A program made the position numbers and the translations under genes. The notes beneath the pieces were generated by a model. That model did not search any database. It saw only the letters and a program-made list of their open reading frames with translations, and was not told where the DNA came from. A stretch of 64,000 nt of DNA, taken from contig NZ_CP085041.1 of assembly GCF_022026155.1 (NCBI RefSeq), positions 1,334,306 to 1,398,305 on the forward strand, given 5' to 3'. This document shows, in pieces, positions 51,270-62,288 of the stretch (its first letter is position 1; every line of letters starts with the position of its first letter). Source of the stretch: Dissulfurimicrobium hydrothermale. GTDB lineage: Bacteria > Desulfobacterota > Dissulfuribacteria > Dissulfuribacterales > Sh68.

Positions 51270-53566
51270 AACGAAGGGAGTTTATTAAACTTTCCGCGGC
51301 AGGATGTGCGGCTTTGGGCCTTATGGAGCTTCAAGGGAGGGGGCTTTTTAGACCCGCCGTATCCCAGGGCGCTACAGCCGGCGCAACACCACAGTATCTG
51401 CCTGGAAGTCTTGGGGCCAAAGAGGTGCCGAGCGTCTGCGAGATGTGTTTTTGGCGTTGTCCGATAGTAGGCAAGGTAAAAGACGGTAAATTGGTAAAGA
51501 TTGAGGGCAATCCCAAGAGCCCATCCAATGGGCCAAGGGTCTGTGCGAGAGGTAATTCAGGGGTTCAGCTCGTTTATGACCCTGACAGGATGAAATATCC
51601 TATGAAGAGAATTGGGGCCCGTGGAGAGGGCAAGTGGGCCAAGATTTCTTGGGATGAGGCCCTGGATGAGATCGTGCACAATATGCAAAAGGTCAAGAAG
51701 GAATACGGCCCGAATGCGATTGCGTATTTTGATCATGGGGCGTCAGCCGAGTTCATGCGTGAGATATTCAAGGCTACGGGTACTGAAAATTATACAAACG
51801 AGCCGGCGTTCTTTCAGTGTGTAGGCCCTGTTGCCGTGGCCTATTTGAATACGGCTGGATACCTCGTATCAGGGACTAGACAGTATATAGACATGGGCAA
51901 TGCCAAGGTAATTCTTCTTGTGGGGAGCCATATAGGTGAAAACGTCCATGTTTCTCATGTCCGTGAGTTTGTGGCGGGTCTCAATAAAGGGGCGAAACTC
52001 ATAGTTGTTGATCCGAGGTTCTCTGCTCCTGCTAACAAGGCGGATATATATCTGCCCATACGTCCTGGCACAGATACCGCGCTTCTTCTCTCGTGGATCA
52101 ACTATGTCATACAGAAAAATTTGTATGATAAGGAGTTTGTGAGGGACCACTGCAACGGCTTTGAAAAGCTGCGTGAGTCAGTAAAACCCTATACCATCGA
52201 ATGGGCGGCCAAGATATGCGATCTTAATCCAAATGAGATGAGGAAGGCCATAGAGCTTCTGGCTAAGCACAGACCCAATGTGGCCATTCATCCGGGCAGA
52301 CATTCAACTTGGTACGGCAAGGAAGATGTCGGCAGACATCAGGCCCTGGCAATCCTCAATGGCCTTATGGGCGCCGTTGCGGTGCCCGGCGGTATATATT
52401 TTCAGACGCCAGTAAAGCCTGGTAAGGCAAAAGGTATGGAGGTTGAGGTGGAGGAAAACACGCCTGCAATTTCCTTGAAGACTGAATATCCCTATGCAGA
52501 GGCTCTTGGTACGCCTACGGCGAATATAATAAAGGCTACCCTCACAGGCAAACCGTATCCCATAAAGCTTTGGGGTATAAACGGTGTAAACATCCTCCAG
52601 ACCATCCCAAATCCCTATGACACAATGGAGGCCATAAAGAAGCTTGACTTCATCTTCTGCTCTGAGATGCTCGCAGGCGAGACGGCGATATGGTCAGACA
52701 TCATCTTGCCTGACGCCACGTATCTTGAGCGTTATGATGCGATTCATACCTATGACGGCCTCACGCCCTATCTGACCATCCGCCAGCCAGTGGTCGACGC
52801 CATGTTTGAGACCAGGTCCCCATATTGGGTTGCACATCAACTGGCAAGAAAGATGAATATCAATGTCTTTCCATATGAAAAGGAGCAGGATTATCTGAAT
52901 CTGCAGCTACAGCCGCTTGGTCTTTCCATTGAAAAGCTTAATGCCCAAGGTGGCATCTTAACCTTCCCCTCCAAGCCTTATAGAAGCAGAAAGGAATTGA
53001 AGCTCCCCACCGATTCTGGGAAGTATGAGCTTTATGTGGAGGATTTTGCCAAGAACAAGCTCGACCCATTGCCAAAGTTTATAACTGTTACAGCACCGCC
53101 GAAGGGCTATATGCGTCTTGTTTATGGCCGCGTGCCCATGCATACATTCAGTCGCACCATGAACAATCTCTGGCTTCACAACGAAATGCCGGAAAATGAA
53201 CTGTGGCTGAACGACGAGGTGGCTGCCAAGATAGGGATAAAAGACGGCGATATTGTGGTAATGGAAAATCAGGACGGGAAGAAATCAAATCCTGTCAAGG
53301 TGAAGGTGACTGCTGGAATGAGACCGGATGCAGCCTTCCTTCCGCATGGATTTGGAAGTAAATCCCCACTCCTTACCAAGGCCTACAACAAAGGCGCAAG
53401 TGACCAATTCATGATTACGCGTTATGAGAATGATCCCTATGTCGGATCATCTTCTCACCGAACCAGTTTTATAAGGCTTATCAAGGATGGCAAGACCCTG
53501 GATATACCTGAGATAAGGCCGCTTCCACCTGAGATACCGCGTTTTGAAATAAAAAAGACCGCTTAA
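51266..53566 (+). CDS. PhsA/PsrA-like molybdopterin oxidoreductase, catalytic subunit
   Basis: 766 residues. The Tat signal is KRREFIKLSAAGCAALGL. A [4Fe-4S] site Cys58-x2-Cys61-x3-Cys65-x27-Cys93 precedes the bis-MGD domains; the likely Mo ligand is Cys185 in FFQCVGP. Further DMSO-reductase-family motifs: LLVGSHIGENVHVS, VDPRFSAPANKADIYLPIRPGTD and the C-terminal cofactor-binding barrel. It is nearest to the thiosulfate/polysulfide/sulfur reductases; sequence alone does not fix the substrate or direction. GGAGG is six nt before the ATG. Exported folded with its Fe-S partner. Confidence 0.88.
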   Translation: MKRREFIKLSAAGCAALGLMELQGRGLFRPAVSQGATAGATPQYLPGSLGAKEVPSVCEMCFWRCPIVGKVKDGKLVKIEGNPKSPSNGPRVCARGNSGVQLVYDPDRMKYPMKRIGARGEGKWAKISWDEALDEIVHNMQKVKKEYGPNAIAYFDHGASAEFMREIFKATGTENYTNEPAFFQCVGPVAVAYLNTAGYLVSGTRQYIDMGNAKVILLVGSHIGENVHVSHVREFVAGLNKGAKLIVVDPRFSAPANKADIYLPIRPGTDTALLLSWINYVIQKNLYDKEFVRDHCNGFEKLRESVKPYTIEWAAKICDLNPNEMRKAIELLAKHRPNVAIHPGRHSTWYGKEDVGRHQALAILNGLMGAVAVPGGIYFQTPVKPGKAKGMEVEVEENTPAISLKTEYPYAEALGTPTANIIKATLTGKPYPIKLWGINGVNILQTIPNPYDTMEAIKKLDFIFCSEMLAGETAIWSDIILPDATYLERYDAIHTYDGLTPYLTIRQPVVDAMFETRSPYWVAHQLARKMNINVFPYEKEQDYLNLQLQPLGLSIEKLNAQGGILTFPSKPYRSRKELKLPTDSGKYELYVEDFAKNKLDPLPKFITVTAPPKGYMRLVYGRVPMHTFSRTMNNLWLHNEMPENELWLNDEVAAKIGIKDGDIVVMENQDGKKSNPVKVKVTAGMRPDAAFLPHGFGSKSPLLTKAYNKGASDQFMITRYENDPYVGSSSHRTSFIRLIKDGKTLDIPEIRPLPPEIPRFEIKKTA

Positions 53567-53582
53567 GGAGGGAAAATAAAAA

Positions 53583-54329
53583 ATGAGCCAATATGCCATG
53601 GTTATAGATCTGAATCGTTGTGTGGGGTGCCATGCGTGTGCCCTTGCATGCAGGGCGGAGTGGCAGGTTCCGGTGCCCTACCATAGGAATTGGGTGAAGC
53701 GCCTTGGTCCTGACAAGACGCCTGAGGGGCTTTCATACACATTCTGGCCTGGGTTGTGCAATCACTGTGATCATCCGGTCTGCGTCGGGGTGTGTCCGGC
53801 AGACAAGGTTGTAAGGGAATTTAAGAATCCAAAGACCGGTGAAGTAAAAAAGATGCAGATTGCGGCCACATATAAAGATCCATTTACGGGCGTCGTTCTC
53901 ATAGAAAAAGATCGCTGTATAGGCTGCGGCAATTGTGTGGCTGCCTGTCCATATGGAGCAAGATATCTAAACGAGCAGCTTGATGAGCCAAAGGCTGACA
54001 AATGCACGTTCTGCATCGAGCGCATTGCCCATGGTGAGATCCCTGCATGTGTAAAGACATGCATCGTCGACGCCCGTATATTCGGAGATCTTTCTGACAA
54101 GAAGTCAGAGGTTTATAAACTCGTGCACGAAAAGGGTGCCAAGCGCCTGAGTTCAAAAGAGGTCAGTATTGGTCCTAATATCTATTATCTAGGCAAAAAG
54201 AAGGATATATCCCTCCTATTTACAAAATGCGCGCCGCATGAAAGAAAATGGGAGAAGGTAAGCTCGCTGCCTCCTGGCAGAAGGGAGATGCTCCTTGCAG
54301 CAATCAAAGGGCTCCCAACTTTTATCTAG
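53583..54329 (+). CDS. Four-cluster ferredoxin subunit (PhsB/DmsB-like)
   Basis: 248 residues with four [4Fe-4S] motifs: RCVGCHACALACRAEW; CNHCDHPVCVGVCP; RCIGCGNCVAACPYG; KCTFCIERI...CVKTC. This is the electron-transfer subunit that hitchhikes through Tat with the catalytic subunit. AAGGAGG precedes the ATG. No NrfD/PhsC-type membrane anchor gene follows; a terminator lies directly downstream, so the partner must be elsewhere or the dimer is soluble in the periplasm. Confidence 0.92.
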   Translation: MSQYAMVIDLNRCVGCHACALACRAEWQVPVPYHRNWVKRLGPDKTPEGLSYTFWPGLCNHCDHPVCVGVCPADKVVREFKNPKTGEVKKMQIAATYKDPFTGVVLIEKDRCIGCGNCVAACPYGARYLNEQLDEPKADKCTFCIERIAHGEIPACVKTCIVDARIFGDLSDKKSEVYKLVHEKGAKRLSSKEVSIGPNIYYLGKKKDISLLFTKCAPHERKWEKVSSLPPGRREMLLAAIKGLPTFI

Positions 54330-54356
54330 TATGGGCCGCTAAAGACAAATGAATTC

Positions 54357-54381
54357 GGGGGGCAATCTGCCCCCCCATTTT
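54357..54381 (+). terminator. Intrinsic terminator of the TorD-PhsAB operon
   Basis: GGGGGGCA (54357-54364), loop ATC, TGCCCCCC (54368-54375), then C-ATTTT. An 8-bp GC-rich stem followed by a short T-run. Confidence 0.8.
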
Positions 54382-54457
54382 AAAATCAGACCTGCAATAT
54401 ATCGAATGTAATTTTCCTGATTTGAAGCGATAATCAGTCGGAGAATCAGGTTTTTTT

Positions 54458-54541
54458 ATGGCTGAAGAACGAAAATCATCAGCAAGAGATTTTTTTGGCC
54501 TTTTCTCGGTGTATTCAGCCTATGAGGAGAGGATTAGATAA
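54458..54541 (+). CDS. Possible 27-residue small protein
   Basis: ATG 54458 to TAA 54541, reading MAEERKSSARDFFGLF followed by an aromatic/charged tail ending EERIR. The composition is protein-like and amphipathic. AGG lies about 8 nt upstream and GGAG further back. It sits between the terminator and the DUF3034 gene. I know no family for it; it may be a chance frame or a leader peptide. Confidence 0.3.
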   Translation: MAEERKSSARDFFGLFSVYSAYEERIR

Positions 54542-54595
54542 AATTAGATAAAAGGTAAAAAAATAATAAATTATTAAAGGGGGAGATGTCGTTGT

Positions 54596-55456
54596 ATGAA
54601 GATGAAAACTGCAGGATTTGTTTTAGGGGTATTGGCGTTGTTTATTACTTCCGGTGTAGCCATGGCAGGTGCGCCTCTTACTAACATTGAAGGGGTTGGG
54701 GGGTGTGCCCTTAATCCGTTCGCCTATGTGGCTAATCCACTTAAAGGTGGTGACAAAGGACTGCTTGGGAATGGTATGATTTCAAGGCCGCAGATCGGCA
54801 TCTGGAACGTAGGGCTTACCGAGAGCCATATCAACTGGTGGAGCGTGGGTATTAATGAGACATTACTTAACCGGGTTGAGATAGGCTACGGCCATGAATT
54901 TATTGATGTAAAAAAACTTCAGAACATCGACAAGGACAATCTGTCCATGAAGGTCAATATGATCAAGGAAGGCGACTTTGGCATAGGGCTCATGCCAGCG
55001 ATATCGGCCGGATTGATTTGGAAAAATACTGGGTTCGACGCAAAGCTAAGGAAGAGCTCGGATGCCGATTATTATTTAGTTGCTACAAAGATGTTCGGAA
55101 ACCTCCCTATGCCTATAATATTAAATGCCGGCCTTTTGTCCACCACTGGTTATGTAAGAGGGGTGCTTGGCTTTGGCGACCATAGAGACACAGTGTTTTT
55201 CGGCAATGTCGAGACAGTCGTCCTCAAGAAGTTTATAGTTGGTCTTGAATACGAACAGGATGCCGATGTGGGCAAAGTCTTTAAAAATGATCCTACGCAT
55301 TATTCAACCCATTCTTTATGGGAAGGACATATAGCCTACAACTATGATGATCATCTGATGCTTGTAGCCTCATATGCGAATACAGGCGACAAGAATTCCG
55401 TCTCTGAAACGGCTTTTAGCGGTGGGTACGTATTGTCACTGCAATATGCATTTTAA
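54596..55456 (+). CDS. DUF3034 predicted outer-membrane beta-barrel protein
   Basis: 286 residues. A signal peptide (GFVLGVLALFITSGVAMA) precedes GAPLTNIEGVGGCALNPFAYVA, the typical N-terminus of DUF3034 proteins. Alternating strands fill the rest, and the protein ends in LSLQYAF with the C-terminal Phe of outer-membrane barrels. Function unknown. GGGGGAG lies 11 nt before the ATG. It has terminators on both sides and so is probably a single-gene unit next to the Phs operon. Confidence 0.85.
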   Translation: MKMKTAGFVLGVLALFITSGVAMAGAPLTNIEGVGGCALNPFAYVANPLKGGDKGLLGNGMISRPQIGIWNVGLTESHINWWSVGINETLLNRVEIGYGHEFIDVKKLQNIDKDNLSMKVNMIKEGDFGIGLMPAISAGLIWKNTGFDAKLRKSSDADYYLVATKMFGNLPMPIILNAGLLSTTGYVRGVLGFGDHRDTVFFGNVETVVLKKFIVGLEYEQDADVGKVFKNDPTHYSTHSLWEGHIAYNYDDHLMLVASYANTGDKNSVSETAFSGGYVLSLQYAF

Positions 55457-55468
55457 GGAGAGCCTGTT

Positions 55469-55508
55469 CGATCCCCCTACCAATATTAGGAAGGGGGATC
55501 GATTTTTT
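55469..55508. terminator. Bidirectional intrinsic terminator
   Basis: CGATCCCCCT (55469-55478) pairs perfectly with AGGGGGATCG (55492-55501), followed by ATTTTTTAT. It ends the DUF3034 transcript and may also stop the converging regulator message, although the regulator stop at 55514 leaves little room. Confidence 0.85.
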
Positions 55509-55513
55509 ATTTA

Positions 55514-56803
55514 TTATAAACCAAACTGTTTTAATCTATTCAAGAGGGTTTTGTAGCTGATCTTTAACATCCTGGCAGCCGCCGCCTTATTTCCTCCCGT
55601 AGCTTCGAGTGCGGTTTGGATAAGTCTTTTTTCCTTTTTGAGCGTTTCCTTTTTTGTTTCGGACCAGAGCCCATCCTTGCCTTCACTTCGTTTTTCTTGT
55701 TGATCGTCTCGGCGCATTAGCAATAGTTTCAATGATTCGGCTGTGATATTCCCTTTAGTGAAGACCGAAGCCCTATCAATGATATTGAAGAGCTCCCTGA
55801 CATTTCCAGGGTAGTCGTATTGTAACAGCAACGCCTCTGCATCCCTCTCGATGGTTATCCTGCCGCCGGACATCCTTTCGATCTCCTGTATGCGCAAACA
55901 GGCCAAAGGGATAATATCATCGGGTCTTTCTCTTAGGGGTGGTACGTGTATAGGAAGGCTCGAAAGGCGATAAAACAGGTCTTCTCTGAAGCCACTTTCT
56001 CTGTTAAGCTCACGATTTGTGGCTGCAATAACCCTTGTATTGCTCCTATGTTCAATCGAGGCCCCGATCGGCATATAAAGACCGGAGTCAAGGAATCTTA
56101 AAAATTTAGGCTGGACGGCAGGAGGCAGGTCGCCTATCTCGTCAAGAAAGAGCGTTCCATTGTTTGCATTCGCGATCAGACCTTGTCGGGTCTCGTTGGC
56201 GCCCGTAAAGCTCCCTTTTATGTGACCAAATAGCAAGGAATCGGCGAGTTCGGGGGTAAGGTTGGCGCAATTTATCGCTATGAAGCCCGCCCGCCCGCTC
56301 TCTCTGTGTATAAAACGGGCGAGCATGTCTTTCCCTGTACCGGTTTCGCCTGTGATAAGCACCGGTAGCATGGTTGGCGCCGCGAGTTCGGCGGTCTTTA
56401 AGACCTCTTTCATTTGATGGGATGCTGCAATGATGTTTAGTTGATCTTCAAGCGGGATATGTTCGGCAAATAACCTGCACATGGCTTCTATATCCACTGG
56501 TTTTTCAAGAAAGTCCGTTGCGCCAAGCCGTATTGCCTCGACGGCTTTTTGTATGGTCCCATAGGCGGTGACGACAATAACTATGCAAGATGGATTTCCA
56601 GCCTTTATCGGTCTTATCAATCCCAAACCATCTCCATCCGGGAGCTGTATGTCCAACAATGCGCCGTGGATTTCATTGAAGGCGGTCTTTTCCGCCTCTT
56701 TGAACGTACAGACCGTTTTGGTATTGAATCTTTCAGAGAGGGCTTGTGCAAATAACTCGGCAAGTCTTTTATTGTCTTCGACTATAAGTATATTCTTTTT
56801 CAT
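55514..56803 (-). CDS. Sigma-54-dependent response regulator, orphan
   Basis: 429 residues: receiver (phospho-acceptor Asp51 in GALLDIQLPDGDG), AAA+ domain (Walker A GETGTGKD, Walker B GTLFLDEIGD) and Fis-type helix-turn-helix (NKAAAARMLKISYKTLLNRL). The sigma-54 contact loop reads GSFTGA where GAFTGA is usual. No histidine kinase is adjacent, so its signal partner lies elsewhere. The ATG at 56803 is followed by MKKNILIVEDN. The 119-bp gap to the divergent Ppx gene should hold its promoter. Confidence 0.92.
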   Translation of the reverse strand: MKKNILIVEDNKRLAELFAQALSERFNTKTVCTFKEAEKTAFNEIHGALLDIQLPDGDGLGLIRPIKAGNPSCIVIVVTAYGTIQKAVEAIRLGATDFLEKPVDIEAMCRLFAEHIPLEDQLNIIAASHQMKEVLKTAELAAPTMLPVLITGETGTGKDMLARFIHRESGRAGFIAINCANLTPELADSLLFGHIKGSFTGANETRQGLIANANNGTLFLDEIGDLPPAVQPKFLRFLDSGLYMPIGASIEHRSNTRVIAATNRELNRESGFREDLFYRLSSLPIHVPPLRERPDDIIPLACLRIQEIERMSGGRITIERDAEALLLQYDYPGNVRELFNIIDRASVFTKGNITAESLKLLLMRRDDQQEKRSEGKDGLWSETKKETLKKEKRLIQTALEATGGNKAAAARMLKISYKTLLNRLKQFGL

Positions 56804-56922
56804 GCCGTTTGATCCGATCCGTTTCCTTGTTGACTTTATAGGGTTTTGCCTTTCTGATATTATAGGCTATTTTTAGCCTGTCTTGCTATAGCCGCAGTTT
56901 GGCCGTGTGAAATCTAATAAAA

Positions 56923-59326
<2,404 letters not shown>

Positions 59327-59333
59327 AAAAGAC

Positions 59334-59852
59334 ATGTCGTCTCCAATTGCTGCCTTTGACCTTGAGACAACAGGTCTTTCCCCTAGATCTGGTGCAAGAA
59401 TAATTGAAATAGGTGCGGTAATAATAAAATATGGCGTCATCACAGCCGAATTCTCAAGTCTTATTTATACCTCTCAGAAGATTCCACTGCAGGTTACACG
59501 TATCCACGGCATTACAAATGATATGCTTGATGGTCAACCTATGCCCGAGGATGTCTTTCCTGCCTTCATGAACTTTATAGGCAAGATACCATTAATAGCC
59601 CACAATGCACATTTTGATTTTAGCTTTTTGCGGCATGAGCTTAGATATATCGGTTTCGATCTCTTCAATGAGGGTATTTGTACCTTGGAGTTGAGCCGAC
59701 GGCTCTTGCCCCATTTATCCAATCATCGGTTGGAGACAGTCGCAAGGCATTTATTAGGAGATCTACCGGAAGGGATAAGGCTTCATCGAGCATTGGACGA
59801 TGCCAGATTGACAGCACTTATATGGAAAGAAATGACAATGATGCAAAAATGA
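59334..59852 (+). CDS. 3'-5' exonuclease, DnaQ/PolC-epsilon type
   Basis: 172 residues with all DEDDh motifs: AFDLETTGL (Exo I), AHNAHFDFSFL (Exo II), HRALDDARLTALI (Exo III). It resembles the stand-alone epsilon-like exonucleases; no BRCT or polymerase domain is attached. The ATG at 59334 lies 7 bp after the guaB stop. It may be the replicative proofreader or a repair nuclease. Confidence 0.88.
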   Translation: MSSPIAAFDLETTGLSPRSGARIIEIGAVIIKYGVITAEFSSLIYTSQKIPLQVTRIHGITNDMLDGQPMPEDVFPAFMNFIGKIPLIAHNAHFDFSFLRHELRYIGFDLFNEGICTLELSRRLLPHLSNHRLETVARHLLGDLPEGIRLHRALDDARLTALIWKEMTMMQK

Positions 59853-59865
59853 AAAAAATTTCAAA

Positions 59866-59883
59866 TGCAACAAAGTTGTTGCA
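59866..59883. promoter_or_regulatory. 18-bp palindrome after the exonuclease gene (dyad 1)
   Basis: TGCAACAA-AG-TTGTTGCA, perfect, followed by AATTTTTT. It may serve as a terminator for the guaB-exonuclease transcript. Its core GCAAC-N6-GTTGC recurs at 59951, which suggests a protein-binding site as well. Confidence 0.55.
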
Positions 59884-59950
59884 AATTTTTTAAAATTTTA
59901 ATTAGTGATTAAAAGAACTTGGCTTTTTTAATATAATTTTAAGAATTAAA

Positions 59951-59966
59951 GCAACTAAACTGTTGC
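59951..59966. promoter_or_regulatory. GCAAC-N6-GTTGC dyad upstream of rex (dyad 2)
   Basis: GCAACTAAACTGTTGC, flanked by A and T to make AGCAAC-N6-GTTGCT. Same half-sites and spacing as dyad 1, with centres 84 bp apart (eight helical turns). The spacing of six is that of CRP/FNR-family sites. The rest of 59884-60104 is AT-rich; TTCACAA at 60041 is a possible Rex half-site, but no full Rex palindrome is present. Confidence 0.45.
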
Positions 59967-60104
59967 TATAAATCAAAACATTCATCATCCAAAAATATTT
60001 TTATAATTATAACTAATTGAATTTATATAAGATTTAATTTTTCACAACTTGGTATCTAATTTGCATATTCATATGGCATCTGTCCTTAATGAAAGGAGGC
60101 GCCA

Positions 60105-60830
60105 TTGAATAACAAAAAGATCCCCAAGGCAACTGTATTGAGACTGTCGATGTATCACCGTTATCTGCAAGGCCTGCTCAGGGATGGCAAACATGTGATT
60201 TCATCGGCCGATCTGGCCCATTTCACCAATGTAAATCCTGCTCAATTGCGCAAAGATCTTTCGTATTTCGGCAAATTTGGCGTCCGCGGCGTCGGTTATC
60301 AGGTAGAGCAGCTAGTTTTGAAGATACAAAGCATCCTAGGTCTGGAAAAAAGATGGCGCATGGCGTTGGTCGGCATCGGACATATAGGTAAAGCCTTATT
60401 ACAGTATGGTCAATTTGAAAAGAGAGGTTATTTTTTTGTGGCAGCCTTTGATTTGGATGAGGCCAATATTGGAAAAATGATCGGCAATTTGGCTATAAAA
60501 TCTATAACTACCCTAGAGGAGATTGTAAAAAAAGAAGATATCGATTTTGGTGTTATAGCTGTACCTAATGAAAGGGCGCAAGAAATTGCAGATCTTTTTG
60601 TCAATTCAGGAATAAAAGGCATATTGAATTTCTCTTCTGCCCATCTTGAAGTACCTAAAAATGTATATGTAAGAAATATAGATTTTACTTTATTGCTCGA
60701 TACTATGACTTATGCAATATCGCGTCGCCATGAAACGGTAAACGATAAGATGTCGAGAGCTACATTTGATGAACATAAAAAGGGATTTGATATATTTACT
60801 GAACATATGACCCCATCTTGGCTCATTTAA
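60105..60830 (+). CDS. rex: Redox-sensing repressor Rex
   Basis: 241 residues: an N-terminal winged helix (RLSMYHRYLQGLLRDG; SADLAHFTNVNPAQLRKDLSYFGKFG) and a Rossmann domain with GIGHIGKALLQY, followed by the C-terminal domain-swap helix. Rex senses the NADH/NAD ratio and represses fermentative and respiratory genes. It starts at a TTG with AAGGAGG five nt upstream. The C-terminus is about 25 residues longer than in many Rex proteins. No ndh or ldh gene is adjacent. Confidence 0.94.
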   Translation: MNNKKIPKATVLRLSMYHRYLQGLLRDGKHVISSADLAHFTNVNPAQLRKDLSYFGKFGVRGVGYQVEQLVLKIQSILGLEKRWRMALVGIGHIGKALLQYGQFEKRGYFFVAAFDLDEANIGKMIGNLAIKSITTLEEIVKKEDIDFGVIAVPNERAQEIADLFVNSGIKGILNFSSAHLEVPKNVYVRNIDFTLLLDTMTYAISRRHETVNDKMSRATFDEHKKGFDIFTEHMTPSWLI

Positions 60831-60981
60831 TGCAAATTTTATCTTTATTTTGATTTTATCTTCAAATTTTCTTTGACTTTTTGTTGAGCCTTGATCTAAA
60901 AATATAAATAAAGGAGGTGAAAGGGGAGGGCAGCGGCAGGTATTATCCAAGGAAAATAAAATCCATTGAAAGGAAGGAGCT
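60831..60981. other. Gap between rex and the TauE/SafE gene
   Basis: T-rich after rex, then purine-rich from 60910 with two Shine-Dalgarno-like stretches (AAAGGAGGTGA near 60911; AAGGAAGGAG before the gene). No start codon suits the first one. No terminator hairpin was seen, so rex read-through is possible. Confidence 0.35.
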
Positions 60982-62268
60982 ATGAGAAAGGAAACAGCTT
61001 TATTTGTATTGTCTGCATTTATGATGGTTATGTTCTCCATAATCTCTACGGCCCATTCTCAAACAGGTGGGATCCAGTCTCCTCAACAAGGCATGGGTCC
61101 CGCTTCAGCTGGCCAAGCCAATACAGCTGGTGGTCAAGTAGGCGCCAATATATCATCTGTCACAATCAACATAGATAAGACTGCGCTTGATAATGGCGGT
61201 GTCATTACAGTAACTGGCACCGCGCCGCCAGGAAAACCTGTATATCTTGAGGTATATTCTGATGAAAAACGGGCGCGTGCAAACTTTTTTGACAACAAGC
61301 CTAATAAAGAGACCGGCAAGATCCCTTACATTTTTTATATGACATATGAAATGCCCGCTTATTACAAGATAATCCTGCCGAAAGACAAGTCTGATATACT
61401 TACAGAGATAAAAAAGGAAGGGGCTAAATGGAAATATTCCGATGCATTAAAGAAACTTGGCGCAGAAGATGCTTATATCGCCCCTGCCACTATAAATATA
61501 GAACGTTATCAGGCGAGCATTCTTGCAAGCATTATCGGTTCAAGGGGTCAGTTGCTCCCGCCTATGGATGCAAAGGAAAATAGAAGGCACTCTATGCAGC
61601 TAGTAAAAAGCCGATTCAAGTCCCCCGGAAAACTATTTGATGCAACAGTTGATACGGCGCCTGACGGTAAATTCAAGGCAGAGGTCAATATCCCGTCTGG
61701 TTCTCCCCCAGGTAAATACAATATAGTAGCGGTGGCCGATAAAGTTAAAAGCGAACCGGCCACGTTTGAAAATCATATCAGTTTCCCAATGGTTTATCTT
61801 GCAAATGCCGGTACAAGTCTCAATCTTTTATGGCCATTTCTACTCTGTCTGATCATCTCGATCTTTGGCGTCCTTATGGGGGCCGGTGGCGGATTCATTC
61901 TGAATCCTATCCTTGTCTCTCTCTTTCCGCTGCCTCATACAATCGTAGCAGGTACAGTCATGCCTACCGTCCTTTTCTCGCAGGGAAGCGGCATATATAA
62001 CTATTCAAAGATTAAATTCATAAACTGGAAGCTTGGTATTTCCATCGGGATAGCCATGATGGCTGGTGGATTTATCGGTCCGAAACTTACTGAACTCATT
62101 ACACTCTCTCAGTTTAAGTTCTTCTTTGGGTGGATACTCATAGTTCTTGCTGCTCTCATGTTCTGGCAAACTACACCTGGTTACATAGAAAAGAACAAGA
62201 AGGAAAAGGCCATCCTCCAGGAATTTAAGAAAAAAGCGGCAGAGGCAGCTGCAAAGGCCGGAAAGTAA
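60982..62268 (+). CDS. TauE/SafE half-transporter with N-terminal periplasmic domain
   Basis: 428 residues. A signal peptide (ALFVLSAFMMVMFSIISTAHS) is followed by about 240 periplasmic residues with an Ig-like start (VTINIDKTALDNGGVITVTG), then four transmembrane helices. The first helix carries GVLMGAGGGFILNPIL, the motif of one TSUP repeat. Normal TauE/SafE exporters have eight helices in two such repeats, so this is one half. AAGGAAGGAG precedes the ATG. The next gene encodes the other half. The family exports sulfite, sulfoacetate or other sulfur organoanions; the substrate here is unknown. Confidence 0.85.
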   Translation: MRKETALFVLSAFMMVMFSIISTAHSQTGGIQSPQQGMGPASAGQANTAGGQVGANISSVTINIDKTALDNGGVITVTGTAPPGKPVYLEVYSDEKRARANFFDNKPNKETGKIPYIFYMTYEMPAYYKIILPKDKSDILTEIKKEGAKWKYSDALKKLGAEDAYIAPATINIERYQASILASIIGSRGQLLPPMDAKENRRHSMQLVKSRFKSPGKLFDATVDTAPDGKFKAEVNIPSGSPPGKYNIVAVADKVKSEPATFENHISFPMVYLANAGTSLNLLWPFLLCLIISIFGVLMGAGGGFILNPILVSLFPLPHTIVAGTVMPTVLFSQGSGIYNYSKIKFINWKLGISIGIAMMAGGFIGPKLTELITLSQFKFFFGWILIVLAALMFWQTTPGYIEKNKKEKAILQEFKKKAAEAAAKAGK

Positions 62269-62288
62269 CTTAAAAAGGAGAATCAGAT

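Noticed and set aside
60001-60104. Full Rex operator for autoregulation
   Set aside because: Only one half-site (TTCACAA at 60041) is present; the opposite half is not TTGTGAA-like.
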